Source of the DNA: Phycisphaerales bacterium UBA2421
Lineage (GTDB): Bacteria > Planctomycetota > Phycisphaerae > Tepidisphaerales > Tepidisphaeraceae
Assembly (NCBI GenBank): GCA_002343075.1
Contig: DDRH01000005.1
Location: 89,286 to 153,285, forward strand
DNA length: 64,000 bases
Direction of reading: 5' to 3'
Each line of letters begins with the position of its first letter. Positions within the stretch are counted from its first letter, which is position 1. Positions 43,225-52,861 of this stretch are shown in pieces. The translations under genes were made by a program, and so were the position numbers. Under the pieces are notes generated by a model. That model did not search any database and was not told the origin of the DNA. It saw only the letters and a program-made list of their open reading frames with translations.

Positions 43225-43267
43225 ATCGGGCCAGCAACTGAGGGGACGTTGGTTCATAAGCTTTTGT

Positions 43268-43295
43268 TTGACCAGCGTTAATGTCACTTTATAAT
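43268..43295 (+). promoter_or_regulatory. Sigma-70-type promoter of the ABC ATPase gene
   Basis: TTGACC (43268-43273), 16 bases, TATAAT (43290-43295), about 70 bases before the ATG at 43369. The -10 is a perfect consensus. Confidence 0.65.
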
Positions 43296-43368
43296 CAAAC
43301 TCTTGACTGAAACGATCGACTGACAACGATCCCACATTGCAGCCTCATTTTCTTGGCGGAAACAACTG

Positions 43369-44580
43369 ATGGCACGTGTCGAGCTTGAAAAAGTATCCAA
43401 GGTCTATCCCGGCGGGGTGAAAGCGGTTAACTCGATCGATCTGCACATCCGCGATCAGGAGTTTATCGTCCTCGTCGGACCGTCCGGTTGCGGAAAGTCA
43501 ACCACGCTGCGCATGGTCGCCGGATTAGAAGAAATCAGCGACGGCACCATCCGAATCGGCGATCGGATTGTCAACGATGTGCCTCCGAAAGACCGCGACA
43601 TTGCCATGGTCTTCCAGAACTACGCGCTATATCCGCATATGACGGTCTACAAGAACATGGCGTTTGGGCTGAAGCTCCGTAAGTTTCCCAAAGCTGAGAT
43701 CGATCAGCGCGTGCAGGAAGCAGCCAAGATCCTCGATATCGCGCACCTCCTCGACCGCAAACCCAAAGCCCTCTCCGGCGGGCAGCGGCAGCGGGTGGCG
43801 GTGGGGCGGGCCATCGTTCGCGAGCCGGCGGCGTTTCTTTTTGACGAGCCTCTGTCCAACCTCGATGCCAAGTTGCGCGTCACCACTCGCGCCGAGATCA
43901 AACGCCTGCACCAGCGCCTCAAAACCACCACCATCTACGTCACCCACGACCAGGAAGAAGCGATGACGCTCGGTGACCGAATCATCGTCATGAAAGACGG
44001 CGTGATTCAGCAATCCGACACCCCGCTGGTCACTTACAATCACCCGACCAACCGTTTCGTTGCCGGCTTCATCGGCATGCCTCCCATGAACTTTTTCGAT
44101 GGCATGCTCAAAACCGAAGGCGGGCGGATCGTGTTTGAAGAAGGACAACTCCTCAACGCCAGGAAGGTGCAACAGCGGAGCGACGAACCGGAAGTGATGA
44201 CCGGCCAGATTACCACGCCCGGAAACGGCTTCCGAGTGCCGCTCAACGGGGAACTCGCAGCGCGGCTCGGCGGGTTCATTGGAAAGCATGTTGTTCTCGG
44301 AATTCGTCCGGAACACTTCCACGTGCAGAGCCATTCGCCAAACCATGTACCCGTGCAGGTGAAGGTTGCGGTGGTCGAGCCCCTGGGCAACGACATGGAC
44401 GCTTACATCGAGACTCCGCTCCACCAACACAAGATCGTCCGCGTCGAGGCCGATCCGCACCTTAAGGGCGGGGTTTCAGCTACGATGTTTATCGACTCGA
44501 CTCGCGCTCATGTGTTCGAGCCGGGTGTGGTGGGCCGCAATCTCGGCCTGGAAATGGCGCCGATGAGTAACGTCGCGTAA
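43369..44580 (+). CDS. Sugar-type ABC transporter ATPase (MalK/UgpC family)
   Basis: 403 residues. Walker A GPSGCGKS (38-45), Q-loop [11 protein letters not shown], signature LSGGQRQR, Walker [13 protein letters not shown] and the switch His (Y-V-T-H-D-Q-E-E-A) are intact. After residue 235 come the two TOBE/OB-fold regulatory domains of MalK-like proteins ([18 protein letters not shown]). No permease or substrate-binding gene is adjacent, so it probably serves several sugar transporters (MsmK-like role, inference). It has its own promoter; the DoxX gene follows 10 bases later. Confidence 0.93.
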   Translation: MARVELEKVSKVYPGGVKAVNSIDLHIRDQEFIVLVGPSGCGKSTTLRMVAGLEEISDGTIRIGDRIVNDVPPKDRDIAMVFQNYALYPHMTVYKNMAFGLKLRKFPKAEIDQRVQEAAKILDIAHLLDRKPKALSGGQRQRVAVGRAIVREPAAFLFDEPLSNLDAKLRVTTRAEIKRLHQRLKTTTIYVTHDQEEAMTLGDRIIVMKDGVIQQSDTPLVTYNHPTNRFVAGFIGMPPMNFFDGMLKTEGGRIVFEEGQLLNARKVQQRSDEPEVMTGQITTPGNGFRVPLNGELAARLGGFIGKHVVLGIRPEHFHVQSHSPNHVPVQVKVAVVEPLGNDMDAYIETPLHQHKIVRVEADPHLKGGVSATMFIDSTRAHVFEPGVVGRNLGLEMAPMSNVA

Positions 44581-44590
44581 GGATGAACAA

Positions 44591-44986
44591 ATGGAGAGTC
44601 CACCGATACAGTCAGGCAAAGCGATGCTCTGGACCGGCCGCGTGTTGACCGTCTTGCCGGCATTGCTCCTGCTGTTCAGTGCGACGATGAAGTTCCTCAT
44701 GCCACCCGGTGCCGCCGAGGGGTTTGAGCAACTGGGTTGGCCCGAGCGATACGCCGTCGCGCTTGGCATTGTCGAACTGGCCTGCACGGTGATTTATCTT
44801 GTGCCGCAGACAGCCGTTCTCGGCGCAATTCTCCTAACCGGCTACCTCGGCGGGGCTACCGCTACCCATGCACGCCTCGGTGAGGCATTCTTTATGCCGA
44901 TCATCGTCGGGGTCGTGCTCTGGCTCGGCCTGTTTTTTCGCGATGCCAGGCTTCGTGCGCTCGTCCCGTTTCGACGACCAATTTAG
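44591..44986 (+). CDS. DoxX-like membrane protein
   Basis: 131 residues with four predicted helices (about 15-32, 51-72, 74-92, 98-116). The pattern F-S-A-T-M-K-F-L-M-P ... L-G-W-P ... L-G-I-V-E-L-A-C-T-V-I-Y-L-V-P ... G-A-I-L-L-T-G-Y-L-G-G-A-T-A-T-H fits DoxX/DoxX_2 proteins. Function not established. It starts 10 bases after the ABC ATPase stop, so co-transcribed. Confidence 0.8.
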   Translation: MESPPIQSGKAMLWTGRVLTVLPALLLLFSATMKFLMPPGAAEGFEQLGWPERYAVALGIVELACTVIYLVPQTAVLGAILLTGYLGGATATHARLGEAFFMPIIVGVVLWLGLFFRDARLRALVPFRRPI

Positions 44987-45032
44987 CAACTTCCCCCGCG
45001 GGTTGTTTCCTGATTAACTTCTGAGATTGTTC

Positions 45033-46220
45033 ATGAAGCAAGCTAAGAGCCGCCTTTTTGCGATCCTGCGAACCTGCGTGTTGGTGCCGCTGCTGAGTCC
45101 ACTCATCGCGGTCGCGCAAGACAACCCCCTCGAAGCCACCACCCCAGCAACGCCCGGCGGTGCGGGCAACCCGCTTACGAGGATCGTTGTGCCGGATTAC
45201 ATCAAGCCCGGTGCGCGCCTCATCTATCACGCGATCAGTGGTTCGGAAGTGCGTCGCCCCAACCAGGAGCCGACAAGCTCAACCGGTGCGGGTTTCACCC
45301 GCTACGACGTCGCCGCCGTGTCGGGTGACATGGTGCTGCTCAATTCGCTGAACTATGTCACCTACGGCCTGAATGGCCAGACGGGTGTTGCCGGTGGGGC
45401 GGGCATAGTCGTGCGTTCGAGCGACCCATTTGCCAACACCGGAGGTTCGCTCTGGGTCTCGAAAGATGTGCTGGCGGCGATGCAAACCGACGCATCGATG
45501 AATGTTGCCCATGAAAAGTGGCCTATCAACGGGCGAACCTACGATGCCGTCGTCCTGACGAAGATCCAAAGAGATCAGGCCCATCGGCTGGTGTATGACA
45601 AAGACAAGGCCCTCCTGCTGGCGATGCAACTCGCCACCGGCAACCCGAGGCAATTGGGCGACCCGACTGGTTTTAACCGGGAGAACTCCTCCTCCACCCT
45701 CTTTCAGACTTATCGCGTGCTCGACCTGCCCTGGTTCAAGGCCGATGCGCCGGCGTGGGTCAAGACCGTCAAGCGGTTGAACTATCAGGGTCAGCAGAAA
45801 CTGCACGGCGATGTGGGGCCGAGCGTGACGATGGCCATCAATCGGGTGGTCGAGTTTTCCGAGCGCGGTCCGAACTGGGCCATTCTAAAGGCCACCACGC
45901 AATTCCAGGGAAGCCAGCCGACCACATCGCAATCGGTCGTTGGCCCGGCAACCATTGGCGGTTACTGGATCAACCCCAAGACGCTGCGAGAAATGAAGCA
46001 AGGTGTTCTGGATGAAGACCCGACCCTCAAAAACTCGCTGACATACCAAATCCAGCAGGGGCACATGGGCCAGTTAGGGGTGTTAGTCGAAACCAACACC
46101 GACCGAAGCTACCAGATTGTCTGCGGCTACAATCTGGATGATGGAATGCTGGTTTACTCCATGTTGCAGGACAAGTCCCTCAATACCGTGATCGAGTTCA
46201 CACTGGTAGGCAAGGAATAG
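45033..46220 (+). CDS. Secreted protein, unknown
   Basis: 395 residues from ATG 45033. A signal peptide (L-R-T-C-V-L-V-P-L-L-S-P-L-I-A-V-A-Q-D) leads a mostly polar, beta-rich mature protein without a motif I recognise. Segments such as P-G-A-R-L-I-Y-H-A-I-S-G-S, N-S-L-N-Y-V-T-Y-G-L-N-G, G-G-Y-W-I-N-P-K-T-L and L-D-D-G-M-L-V-Y could be homology hooks. There is no C-terminal anchor, so it is periplasmic or released. Confidence 0.65.
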   Translation: MKQAKSRLFAILRTCVLVPLLSPLIAVAQDNPLEATTPATPGGAGNPLTRIVVPDYIKPGARLIYHAISGSEVRRPNQEPTSSTGAGFTRYDVAAVSGDMVLLNSLNYVTYGLNGQTGVAGGAGIVVRSSDPFANTGGSLWVSKDVLAAMQTDASMNVAHEKWPINGRTYDAVVLTKIQRDQAHRLVYDKDKALLLAMQLATGNPRQLGDPTGFNRENSSSTLFQTYRVLDLPWFKADAPAWVKTVKRLNYQGQQKLHGDVGPSVTMAINRVVEFSERGPNWAILKATTQFQGSQPTTSQSVVGPATIGGYWINPKTLREMKQGVLDEDPTLKNSLTYQIQQGHMGQLGVLVETNTDRSYQIVCGYNLDDGMLVYSMLQDKSLNTVIEFTLVGKE

Positions 46221-46403
46221 TTCCCCGAAGACGGAGTAGTAATCGGCAAAATCTGCGTCAAAAGTCGCGCCGCTGGACAAGCCCCCCTTAAACGCTAAGA
46301 TATTCTGTTCCAAACCCTGCGCGTGCAGAGTTTGCGGTCCAGTTGTGTCATACCCGGAGACCCGGGAAGATGAATCGAAGCCCCAAGACAGAGCCGGCCT
46401 ACC
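46221..46403. other. Intergenic upstream of the nusA leader ORF
   Basis: Holds the candidate promoter at 46274-46303 and a small GC hairpin (CCCGGAGACCCGGG, 46354-46366). A second tiny ORF (ATG 46370, 15 codons) overlaps the leader ORF start. No larger gene. Confidence 0.35.
46274..46303 (+). promoter_or_regulatory. Candidate promoter of the nusA leader
   Basis: TGGACA (46274-46279), 18 bases, GATATT (46298-46303). Moderate match only, but it is placed sensibly about 100 bases before the leader ORF. Confidence 0.3.
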
Positions 46404-46481
46404 ATGCAAATGCGTAAGGCCCCCTCCATCTTCCGGCTGCACTGCGCCATGAAGGCGGGAGGCGTTTCCCGTCAGTGGTGA
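46404..46481 (+). CDS. Small leader ORF upstream of nusA
   Basis: ATG 46404 to TGA 46479-46481, 25 residues: M-Q-M-R-K-A-P-S-I-F-R-L-H-C-A-M-K-A-G-G-V-S-R-Q-W. An intrinsic terminator begins 33 bases after the stop, and nusA starts about 130 bases after that. The arrangement copies that of the thrS leader (short ORF, terminator, gap, housekeeping gene). There is no run of one amino acid, so if regulatory it would not be a simple amino-acid attenuator. It could also be a tiny independent gene. Coding status unproven. Confidence 0.4.
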   Translation: MQMRKAPSIFRLHCAMKAGGVSRQW

Positions 46482-46514
46482 CGGTGTTTTGGTTCATCTT
46501 AAGCGACACCTGGG

Positions 46515-46545
46515 CCGTCCGAGTTGTTTCGGGCGGTTTTTTGTT
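46515..46545 (+). terminator. Intrinsic terminator in front of nusA
   Basis: CCGTCCGA (46515-46522), six-base loop, TCGGGCGG (46529-46536; one G-U pair), followed by TTTTTTGTTTT. No annotated gene ends just upstream, so it either ends a small transcript or attenuates nusA. Confidence 0.85.
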
Positions 46546-46610
46546 TTGATTGCAGGTGAACCCGCGGCGGGACGGCTCATTGCCGCCGGTGCTCGGAAAC
46601 GGAATACGGA

Positions 46611-46671
46611 CCTGATTTCGGGCCTGATTTCGGACAACTGAATAAGTTTGAAACAATTGAATAAGGTTGAA
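46611..46671. repeat. Two back-to-back tandem duplications before nusA
   Basis: CCTGATTTCGG occurs at 46611-46621 and 46623-46633. Immediately after, the 19-base unit ACAACTGAATAAGTTTGAA (46634-46652) is repeated with two mismatches at 46653-46671, ending one base before the nusA ATG. The second unit supplies the purine-rich AAGG near the start codon. Confidence 0.7.
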
Positions 46672-46672
46672 C

Positions 46673-48184
46673 ATGCCTAATCCAGAACTCATTCGCATCG
46701 TAGACGGCATTGCCCGCGACAAGAGCATCGAGAAAGACCAGATCTACACTGACATCGAGCAGGCGATCGCATCGGGGTTGCGCAAGCAGTTTGATGTTGA
46801 AGACACCAGTGAGTTTGTCGTGACCCTCGACCGCTCGACCGGCGACATCTCCGCCACCCGGTCCGGCACGCTCATGCCCCTTTCAGTTGTCGGCCGAATT
46901 GGCGCACAAACGGTCAAACAGGTGATGATTCAACTCATCCGGCAGGACGAGCGCGGAAGCATTTACGAGGAGTATAAGGATAAAGTCGGCACCATCGTCA
47001 CGGGCACCATCGCTCGTTTTGAAGGCCCGACCATGATCGTCAGCCTCGGCCGGGTGGAAGGCATCATGCCCCGGTCGGAACAGATTCCCGGCGAGATGCA
47101 TAACCCCGGCGAACGCATTCAGGCACTCATTCTGGAGGTGCGCGATACGCCCTCGGCGGTGAAGATCATTCTGAGCCGCAGCCACCCGGAATTGATTCGC
47201 CGGCTGTTCGAGCGGGAAGTGCCGGAAGTTGGCGAGCGCACGATCGAGATCAAGGCTCTTGCCCGCGAAGCCGGCCATCGCACCAAGATCGCGGTCAGCT
47301 CAATCGACAGCAAGGTCGATGCGGTCGGCGCCTGTGTCGGCGTGCGCGGCAGCCGGATCAAGAACATCGTCGAAGAGCTTGGCGGCGAGAAGATTGACAT
47401 CGTGCGCTGGAATGAATCGTCACAGATCTTCATCACCAATGCCCTCAAGCCCGCAGAAGTGGCGGAAGTGTCGCTGTGTTTTGAACTGTCGCGCGCAACA
47501 GTGGTTGTCAATGAAGATCAATTGTCGCTGGCGATCGGCAAAAAGGGGCAAAATGTCCGACTCGCCGCCCGGCTGACGAGTTGGGATGTCGATATTCTCA
47601 CGCCCGTCGAGTTTAAGGCGACAGTCGATCGTCTGGATCGCACACTGAAAGAGATTCAAGGCGTCACGCAGGAGCAGGTGGACAAGATTATCGCGCTCGG
47701 CCTGATCGATGTGCGTGATGTGGAAGAAGTAGGCATTCAGCCGTTGATCGAGGAGATCGGGCTTGAAGAAGCGGTTGCCCAGCAGGTGCTGGAGCGATGC
47801 AGTGCCGAGGGCAAGCTGGTTGAAAAAGAGCAGGAAGCCAAGAAGGCAACCGACGCCGCCGCACGGGCTGCTCGAATCAGCGGATCGGCCAGCGGGCTGG
47901 GGTTGCTCGGTGGATTCGCCGCGTCGGCGAAATCCGACGAGCCGACGGCCACTGATGAAGCGACGGACGCGTCCGATGCGTCGAGCCGCCTGCCTGGCGC
48001 GCTCGAGTCGGCGGAAGGCAGTTCGCCGGAAGTGACGACTCATTCGGCAACGATGCTCGCAGAGAGTGATGAGTTGAGTCCGGAAGAACGCGCCATTCGG
48101 GGCGTGGAAGTCGCTCCGGTGGAAAACAATATCGAAGAAGACTCCGCTGCCGACCAGATCGCGCAGGCAAAAGAGCAAGGATAG
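46673..48184 (+). CDS. nusA: Transcription termination/antitermination factor NusA
   Basis: 503 residues from ATG 46673. The N-terminal RNAP-binding domain (I-R-I-V-D-G-I-A-R-D-K-S-I) precedes S1 (V-G-T-I-V-T-G-T-I-A-R-F) and the two KH domains (V-G-A-C-V-G-V-R-G-S-R-I; L-A-I-G-K-K-G-Q-N-V-R-L-A). A helical region and an acidic Ala/Ser/Glu-rich C-terminal tail follow, in place of the E. coli acidic repeats. It controls pausing, termination and antitermination. First gene of the nusA-infB-ylxP-rbfA cluster. Confidence 0.96.
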   Translation: MPNPELIRIVDGIARDKSIEKDQIYTDIEQAIASGLRKQFDVEDTSEFVVTLDRSTGDISATRSGTLMPLSVVGRIGAQTVKQVMIQLIRQDERGSIYEEYKDKVGTIVTGTIARFEGPTMIVSLGRVEGIMPRSEQIPGEMHNPGERIQALILEVRDTPSAVKIILSRSHPELIRRLFEREVPEVGERTIEIKALAREAGHRTKIAVSSIDSKVDAVGACVGVRGSRIKNIVEELGGEKIDIVRWNESSQIFITNALKPAEVAEVSLCFELSRATVVVNEDQLSLAIGKKGQNVRLAARLTSWDVDILTPVEFKATVDRLDRTLKEIQGVTQEQVDKIIALGLIDVRDVEEVGIQPLIEEIGLEEAVAQQVLERCSAEGKLVEKEQEAKKATDAAARAARISGSASGLGLLGGFAASAKSDEPTATDEATDASDASSRLPGALESAEGSSPEVTTHSATMLAESDELSPEERAIRGVEVAPVENNIEEDSAADQIAQAKEQG

Positions 48185-48257
48185 TTGACCCGCCCGCGCA
48201 TGCCGCAAAGTGGTTGCTGGTGGCGTGATGGGTTCGACGAGATCATTGGAGGTTGTT

Positions 48258-51230
48258 TTGGCAAAGGCCGCAAAAGGGATCCGGATTAGTGCGCTGGCAA
48301 AAGACCTGAACGTCGATAACAAAGCGATCCTGGAGAAGCTGCGCGCCGAGGGGATGGGTGATGTTGCGCCCAATCACATGAGCACGGTGTCGATCGGCCT
48401 TGCTGAAACGATCAAGGAGTGGTTTCACGTCAGCGGCGGGGGCACCGCGGTTGAGACCGCTGCGCCGGTGGATCTTGTCGCGGCCAAGCCCAAGGTGACG
48501 CGCAAGCGTGCACCGAAGAAAGCCACTGCCAAGAAGGCGAGCGCCGCCGAGTCTGACTCAGCTGAGGGCAACGTCGCCGTTGCCGAGATGGAGCCGGAGA
48601 CGGATTCCGCACTCGAAACGACGGTGGTCGTCGCCTTGCCGCCAGAAGTGGAATCGCCTATCGCCGAGCAGAAGTCGGGTGTCGCCAGCCCGACGGTTGC
48701 GACGGTCGTCGCGCCAGTGCACGTTGACGAGCCGGTGGCCGAAGCACCCGTCATTGTGCCGGACGAGCCGGCGTCGCCGAAACGCCCGGCTGCTGTTGAG
48801 GAACCGCCCGCCACGGCGAGCGAAGTGACCCCACCGCCGGTGGCACCCTCAGTGCCGCAGCCGCCCGCGACGCAACCTGCGCCGGTCGCGCCGGTTGCAC
48901 CCCCGCACAAGCCGCACGGCGGTCCTCCCCAGGTTCGGCCGACGGTGACGCTTGCCAACCGAGATGGTGCGTCGGGTGCAGCGGCGCCGCGTCCGGTCGT
49001 TCGCGCGCCACAGTTAAGCACGCTCAAACCTGCGCAGATTGTCGGCCCGAAGCTCATTCGAGTGGAAAAGCCCGAGGCGGTGGCCGCCCCGCGCCCGCGC
49101 CGACCGGTCGGTCAGAACGAACCCCCACCGACGTTTTCCACAGCGCGCCCCAAGACCGGAGGCGGCGTGCGCAAGTCGGAGGAGGAAGAAGAAGCAGAAA
49201 AGAAGGCCACAGCCAACAAAAAGGCGGCATCGCTTTCGGCCCGCCGGCGCGGCGTCGATGGCCGCCGCGGGGAAGCCAACGAGAAACTCAAGGAGTTCAC
49301 CGACGCCGATCGCTACGAGCGCGAAGAAAAGCTCCGCGCCGCCACGGCAAGCCGGGCCAATGTCAACAGCCATCTGACCAAAACACAGGCCCGCGGGACG
49401 CACGCATTTGCCAAGACGACCGTTGAAAAGGGCGAGCCGATCACGATCGAGGAGCCGATTTCAGTCAAGTCGCTGTCCGCGGCGCTGGGTGTGAAGAGCA
49501 ACGATCTCATGGGCAAGCTCATGAAGCAGGGGATCTTTGCCACGGTCAATCAATCGATCGATGTCGATGTGGCTAAAGGACTTGCGCAGGCATACGGGCT
49601 TGAGTTGCAGATCGCGCGAAAGGAGACGCTGGAAGAGCAGTTGATCAAAGAGTTTGACAGCCGCGAACAGGACGCAACCAAGCTCAAGCCCCGCCCGCCG
49701 GTGGTTACCATCCTTGGCCACGTCGATCACGGCAAGACGAGCCTGCTGGACAAGATTCGTTCGGCCAATGTCGCAAGCGGCGAGGCCGGCGGTATCACAC
49801 AGCACACAGCGGCTTGGATGGTTTCGGTTGGCGAAGGTGAAAAGACCCGGCAGGTTACATTCATCGATACGCCCGGCCACCAGGCCTTCACCGCCATGCG
49901 CGCCCGCGGCGCGGATATGACAGACGTTGTGGTGCTTGTTGTCGGCGCGGTCGAAGGCGTGATGCCTCAGACCATCGAGAGCATGAACCACGCCCGCGCC
50001 GCCGAGAAGCCGATTATTGTCGCGCTGAGTAAGTCCGACCGGACGGAAGCCAACCCCGACATGGTGCTCGGCCAGCTAGCGCAGAATGAATTGAACCCAG
50101 TCGAGTGGGGCGGACAGACCGAAGTGATTCGCACGAGCGCCCTCACGGGCAAGGGCATTCCCGAGTTGATCGAAATTCTTGACCTGCAGAGTGAACTGCT
50201 CGAGTTGAAGTATGACCCCACCGCCCCCGCCCGAGGTTCGGTGATTGAGGCGCGGATCGATCCCGGCTTGGGCCCGGTTGCCACGGTCCTTGTGCAGGAT
50301 GGAACGCTCAAAGTGGGCGATGTTGTCCTGGCGGGGAGCGGGTATGGCCGCATTCGATCGATCTTGAATGATCGTGGCGCGGCCCAGTCAGAGGCCACTG
50401 CGGGCATGCCCGTAGTGCTCAGCGGGCTGAACGCGGTTCCGGGCGCGGGGGACCAGTTCTTTGTGGTAGATGACCTCGACCGCGCCCGCGCCATCGCCGC
50501 CGAGCGGCAGTCGAGCAACCGCCAGGAACAACTGGCTGTGCAGAATCGCGCCACCTCCAACAATCTGCTGGAGCAGATCGCCGCGACCGATGTGAAGACC
50601 ATCAATCTAATCATCAAGGCCGACGTCCAAGGCTCGATCGAAACGCTCGTGGCAACCGTCGGCGGGCAGAACACGTCGGAAGTGAAAGTGAAGGTGATTC
50701 ACTCCGGCGTTGGTGCCATCAATGAATCCGACGTGCAACTGGCCATGGCCACCAAGACCAAGCCGACCGACAACCGGGTGAGCATCATCGGGTTTCATGT
50801 CGTGCCTGATGAATCGGCCCGGGTGCTGGCCGAGCAGAATCACGTCGAGATCAAGCTGTATCGCGTGATCTACGAAATCTTCGACGACCTGAAGAAGGCG
50901 TTGTCGGGCATGCTGACCAAGGAAGTGCGAGAGAAGCTGCACGGCCATGCCGACATCCGGCAGGTGTTCAAGAGCAGCAAGCTTGGCAGCATCGCCGGCT
51001 GCATGGTGACCGACGGCCATGTTCTGCGGGGCAGCAAGGTGCGGCTCATTCGCGATGGCAAGGTGATTCATGAAGACATCGCGATCGATTCGCTCAAACG
51101 AGTGAAGGAAGATGCCAAAGAAGTGAAGCAGGGCTTCGAGTGCGGTATCAAGCTTGCCGGCTACGATGACGTGAAACAAGGCGACCGGCTGGAGTTTTAC
51201 GTTCGTGAGGAGTTTGAACGAACATTGTAA
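48258..51230 (+). CDS. infB: Translation initiation factor IF-2
   Basis: 990 residues. I choose TTG 48258, with GGAGG 5 bases upstream and a natural IF2_N start ([15 protein letters not shown]); ATG 48228 lies upstream of that ribosome-binding site. A long Pro/Ala/Val linker (about 70-330) precedes a second IF2_N-like domain ([15 protein letters not shown]) and the G domain: G1 GHVDHGKT at about 487, G3 D-T-P-G-H, and G5 S-A-L-T-G-K-G. G4, normally NKxD, is SKSD at about 591-594. The rest (domains III-IV) is regular. It delivers initiator tRNA to the 30S subunit. Confidence 0.95.
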   Translation: MAKAAKGIRISALAKDLNVDNKAILEKLRAEGMGDVAPNHMSTVSIGLAETIKEWFHVSGGGTAVETAAPVDLVAAKPKVTRKRAPKKATAKKASAAESDSAEGNVAVAEMEPETDSALETTVVVALPPEVESPIAEQKSGVASPTVATVVAPVHVDEPVAEAPVIVPDEPASPKRPAAVEEPPATASEVTPPPVAPSVPQPPATQPAPVAPVAPPHKPHGGPPQVRPTVTLANRDGASGAAAPRPVVRAPQLSTLKPAQIVGPKLIRVEKPEAVAAPRPRRPVGQNEPPPTFSTARPKTGGGVRKSEEEEEAEKKATANKKAASLSARRRGVDGRRGEANEKLKEFTDADRYEREEKLRAATASRANVNSHLTKTQARGTHAFAKTTVEKGEPITIEEPISVKSLSAALGVKSNDLMGKLMKQGIFATVNQSIDVDVAKGLAQAYGLELQIARKETLEEQLIKEFDSREQDATKLKPRPPVVTILGHVDHGKTSLLDKIRSANVASGEAGGITQHTAAWMVSVGEGEKTRQVTFIDTPGHQAFTAMRARGADMTDVVVLVVGAVEGVMPQTIESMNHARAAEKPIIVALSKSDRTEANPDMVLGQLAQNELNPVEWGGQTEVIRTSALTGKGIPELIEILDLQSELLELKYDPTAPARGSVIEARIDPGLGPVATVLVQDGTLKVGDVVLAGSGYGRIRSILNDRGAAQSEATAGMPVVLSGLNAVPGAGDQFFVVDDLDRARAIAAERQSSNRQEQLAVQNRATSNNLLEQIAATDVKTINLIIKADVQGSIETLVATVGGQNTSEVKVKVIHSGVGAINESDVQLAMATKTKPTDNRVSIIGFHVVPDESARVLAEQNHVEIKLYRVIYEIFDDLKKALSGMLTKEVREKLHGHADIRQVFKSSKLGSIAGCMVTDGHVLRGSKVRLIRDGKVIHEDIAIDSLKRVKEDAKEVKQGFECGIKLAGYDDVKQGDRLEFYVREEFERTL

Positions 51231-51308
51231 AGAACGGGCTTGTGCTCGGGGGCAATTGGCGATTGAAGTCGCCTTATACTTGCCCGTCGCCCCTTCCCCC
51301 ATGGTGCT

Positions 51309-51590
51309 ATGACCGTAGGTATTCTCCAAATTGAGATCACCATCGCCGAGGCCGACAGCCTGAAAGACAAGCGGCGGGTGGTGTTGAGTCTGAAGGACCG
51401 AATTCGAAACAGCCACAATGTATCGGTAGCCGAAGTAGGTGCCCTTGACGAGCACCGACGGAGCATCATCGGTGTGGCAATGGTGAGCAATGACAAGAAG
51501 TATGTCGAAGGCGGCCTGAGCAAGATCGTGGATATGGTAAAGGCCGTCCCGTCAGCGAGCCTGGCGGATTTTCAGATCGAGTTTCTATGA
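51309..51590 (+). CDS. ylxP: YlxP-like DUF503 protein
   Basis: 93 residues. The sequence I-L-Q-I-E-I-T-I ... S-L-K-D-K-R-R-V-V-L-S-L-K-D-R-I-R-N ... N-V-S-V-A-E-V-G-A matches DUF503, small ferredoxin-like proteins. It lies between infB and rbfA exactly as ylxP does in Bacillus, which supports the call. Role in ribosome assembly is suspected, not proven. Confidence 0.9.
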   Translation: MTVGILQIEITIAEADSLKDKRRVVLSLKDRIRNSHNVSVAEVGALDEHRRSIIGVAMVSNDKKYVEGGLSKIVDMVKAVPSASLADFQIEFL

Positions 51591-51686
51591 GGGTGTAGAG
51601 ACAACGAGGCAGAGTAACTGAGAGCATGAGTGTAACGTCAACTTTTTCTCTCCGTTAGTTGGTCTTTTCGTTTCTCAAGTAGCGAG

Positions 51687-52178
51687 ATGTCCCGCAGAAC
51701 CGAACGTGTTGCCAGCACCATCCAGCAGGAACTGGCAATCATTATTCTTCGTGAGTTGAACGATCCCCGTATCACCGGGATGCCGAGCATCACGCGCGTG
51801 AAGGTGGCCGACGATCTTTCGATCGCCGATGTGTATCTCACCATCATGGGAACGCCCGGCGCACAGAATGCGGCCCTGAACGCCATCAAACACTCGGCGG
51901 GGCTGATGCGGGTTCGACTGACCGAACAAATGCGGCTCCGGCAGGCACCCTTTCTCCGGTTTCACATTGACGAGAAATTGAAAAAAGAGATTGAAATGCA
52001 GGAGTTGCTGGCGAAAGTCGCCGCAGAAAATGCCGAAATCGACCGCCTGCGCGCTGAGCAGGGGGTATCCAGCGGGGAAGGCGCAGCGGGCGAGGTCGAG
52101 TCGCCCTCCGGTGCCCCCGCGGCCAGCGAACCAGCCCCCGCCGGCTCAACCAGTCACGACTTGACGAGAAAAGAGTAA
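51687..52178 (+). CDS. rbfA: Ribosome-binding factor A
   Basis: 163 residues. The KH-like core is clear: R-V-A-S-T-I-Q-Q-E-L-A-I-I-I, D-P-R-I-T-G-M-P-S-I-T-R-V-K-V, D-L-S-I-A-D-V-Y and a helix ending I-D-E-K-L-K-K-E. The last 45 residues are an added Ala/Gly/Ser/Pro-rich tail absent from most RbfA. It assists 16S rRNA 5' end maturation. It is the next gene of the conserved cluster. Its stop codon abuts the next start (TAAATG). Confidence 0.93.
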   Translation: MSRRTERVASTIQQELAIIILRELNDPRITGMPSITRVKVADDLSIADVYLTIMGTPGAQNAALNAIKHSAGLMRVRLTEQMRLRQAPFLRFHIDEKLKKEIEMQELLAKVAAENAEIDRLRAEQGVSSGEGAAGEVESPSGAPAASEPAPAGSTSHDLTRKE

Positions 52179-52781
52179 ATGAAGAACGCCACCAAACACG
52201 CCGACGCGCTCAAGAGCTATTTCAAGAAACTCGTGAAGCAACACGAGGTGCCCGAGTTGACGCCGATGGAACCCCTTCGCGCGCTGGTGATGGGCTGCCT
52301 GAGCTTTGATACCTCCGACGCGCGCACGGAAGAGGCAATCAAGGTGATCGAAACCGAGTTTGTCGATCTCAATGAGCTGCGCGTTGCGACCGAGCTCGAA
52401 GTGCTTGAGATGATCGGCTCGCGCATGCCGGATCTCGAGTCGCGCGTAAGCATGTTCATCACCTCGCTCAACGCCATTTTTGCGCGAGAGCATTCGCTCG
52501 GGCTGGAACGCGTTCGCGCGCTGCCCAAGCGAGAGATTCGCCAGTTCTTCCGCGAGCTTCCCGGCATGAATCCGTTTGTGGATGCCTACATCATGCTCTA
52601 TGGGTTTGACACGCACGCCTTTCCAGTCGATTCCGGCACGCTGCAAACCCTCATCGCGGAAGATCTGCTGGAAGAACAGACCACGATCGACGAAGCTCAG
52701 AAGTTTGTCGAGCATCATCTCAAAGACGATGAGTGCTACAAGCTCTACTGGTGCATGCGGCATGCAAAGAAACGAAAGTAG
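52179..52781 (+). CDS. Degenerate endonuclease III-like (HhH-GPD) protein
   Basis: 200 residues, starting directly at the rbfA stop. The helical architecture and the segment R-E-L-P-G-M-N-P-F-V-D-A-Y-I-M-L followed by F-P-V-D-S-G-T align with the EndoIII helix-hairpin-helix and G-P-D region (L-P-G-V-G-x-K-T-A ... V-D-T-H). The catalytic Lys is absent, while the Asp remains. The C-terminal Fe-S cluster pattern is also lacking: only two cysteines (D-E-C-Y-K-L-Y-W-C-M). It is probably not a glycosylase. Its fixed place after rbfA hints at a role in RNA or ribosome handling (inference). A longer family name is not known to me. Confidence 0.6.
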   Translation: MKNATKHADALKSYFKKLVKQHEVPELTPMEPLRALVMGCLSFDTSDARTEEAIKVIETEFVDLNELRVATELEVLEMIGSRMPDLESRVSMFITSLNAIFAREHSLGLERVRALPKREIRQFFRELPGMNPFVDAYIMLYGFDTHAFPVDSGTLQTLIAEDLLEEQTTIDEAQKFVEHHLKDDECYKLYWCMRHAKKRK

Positions 52782-52861
52782 CCCCGCGGCGGGTGTGCGA
52801 CGAGCGCCAGTGCTCCGCTGCCGAAGTTGCGATCCGTTTTCAACCGTTAGCAATTTGCCTC

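Noticed and set aside
46083..46728. Minus-strand ORFs across the nusA leader
   Set aside because: They cross the terminator and the secreted protein gene end, and show no family features.
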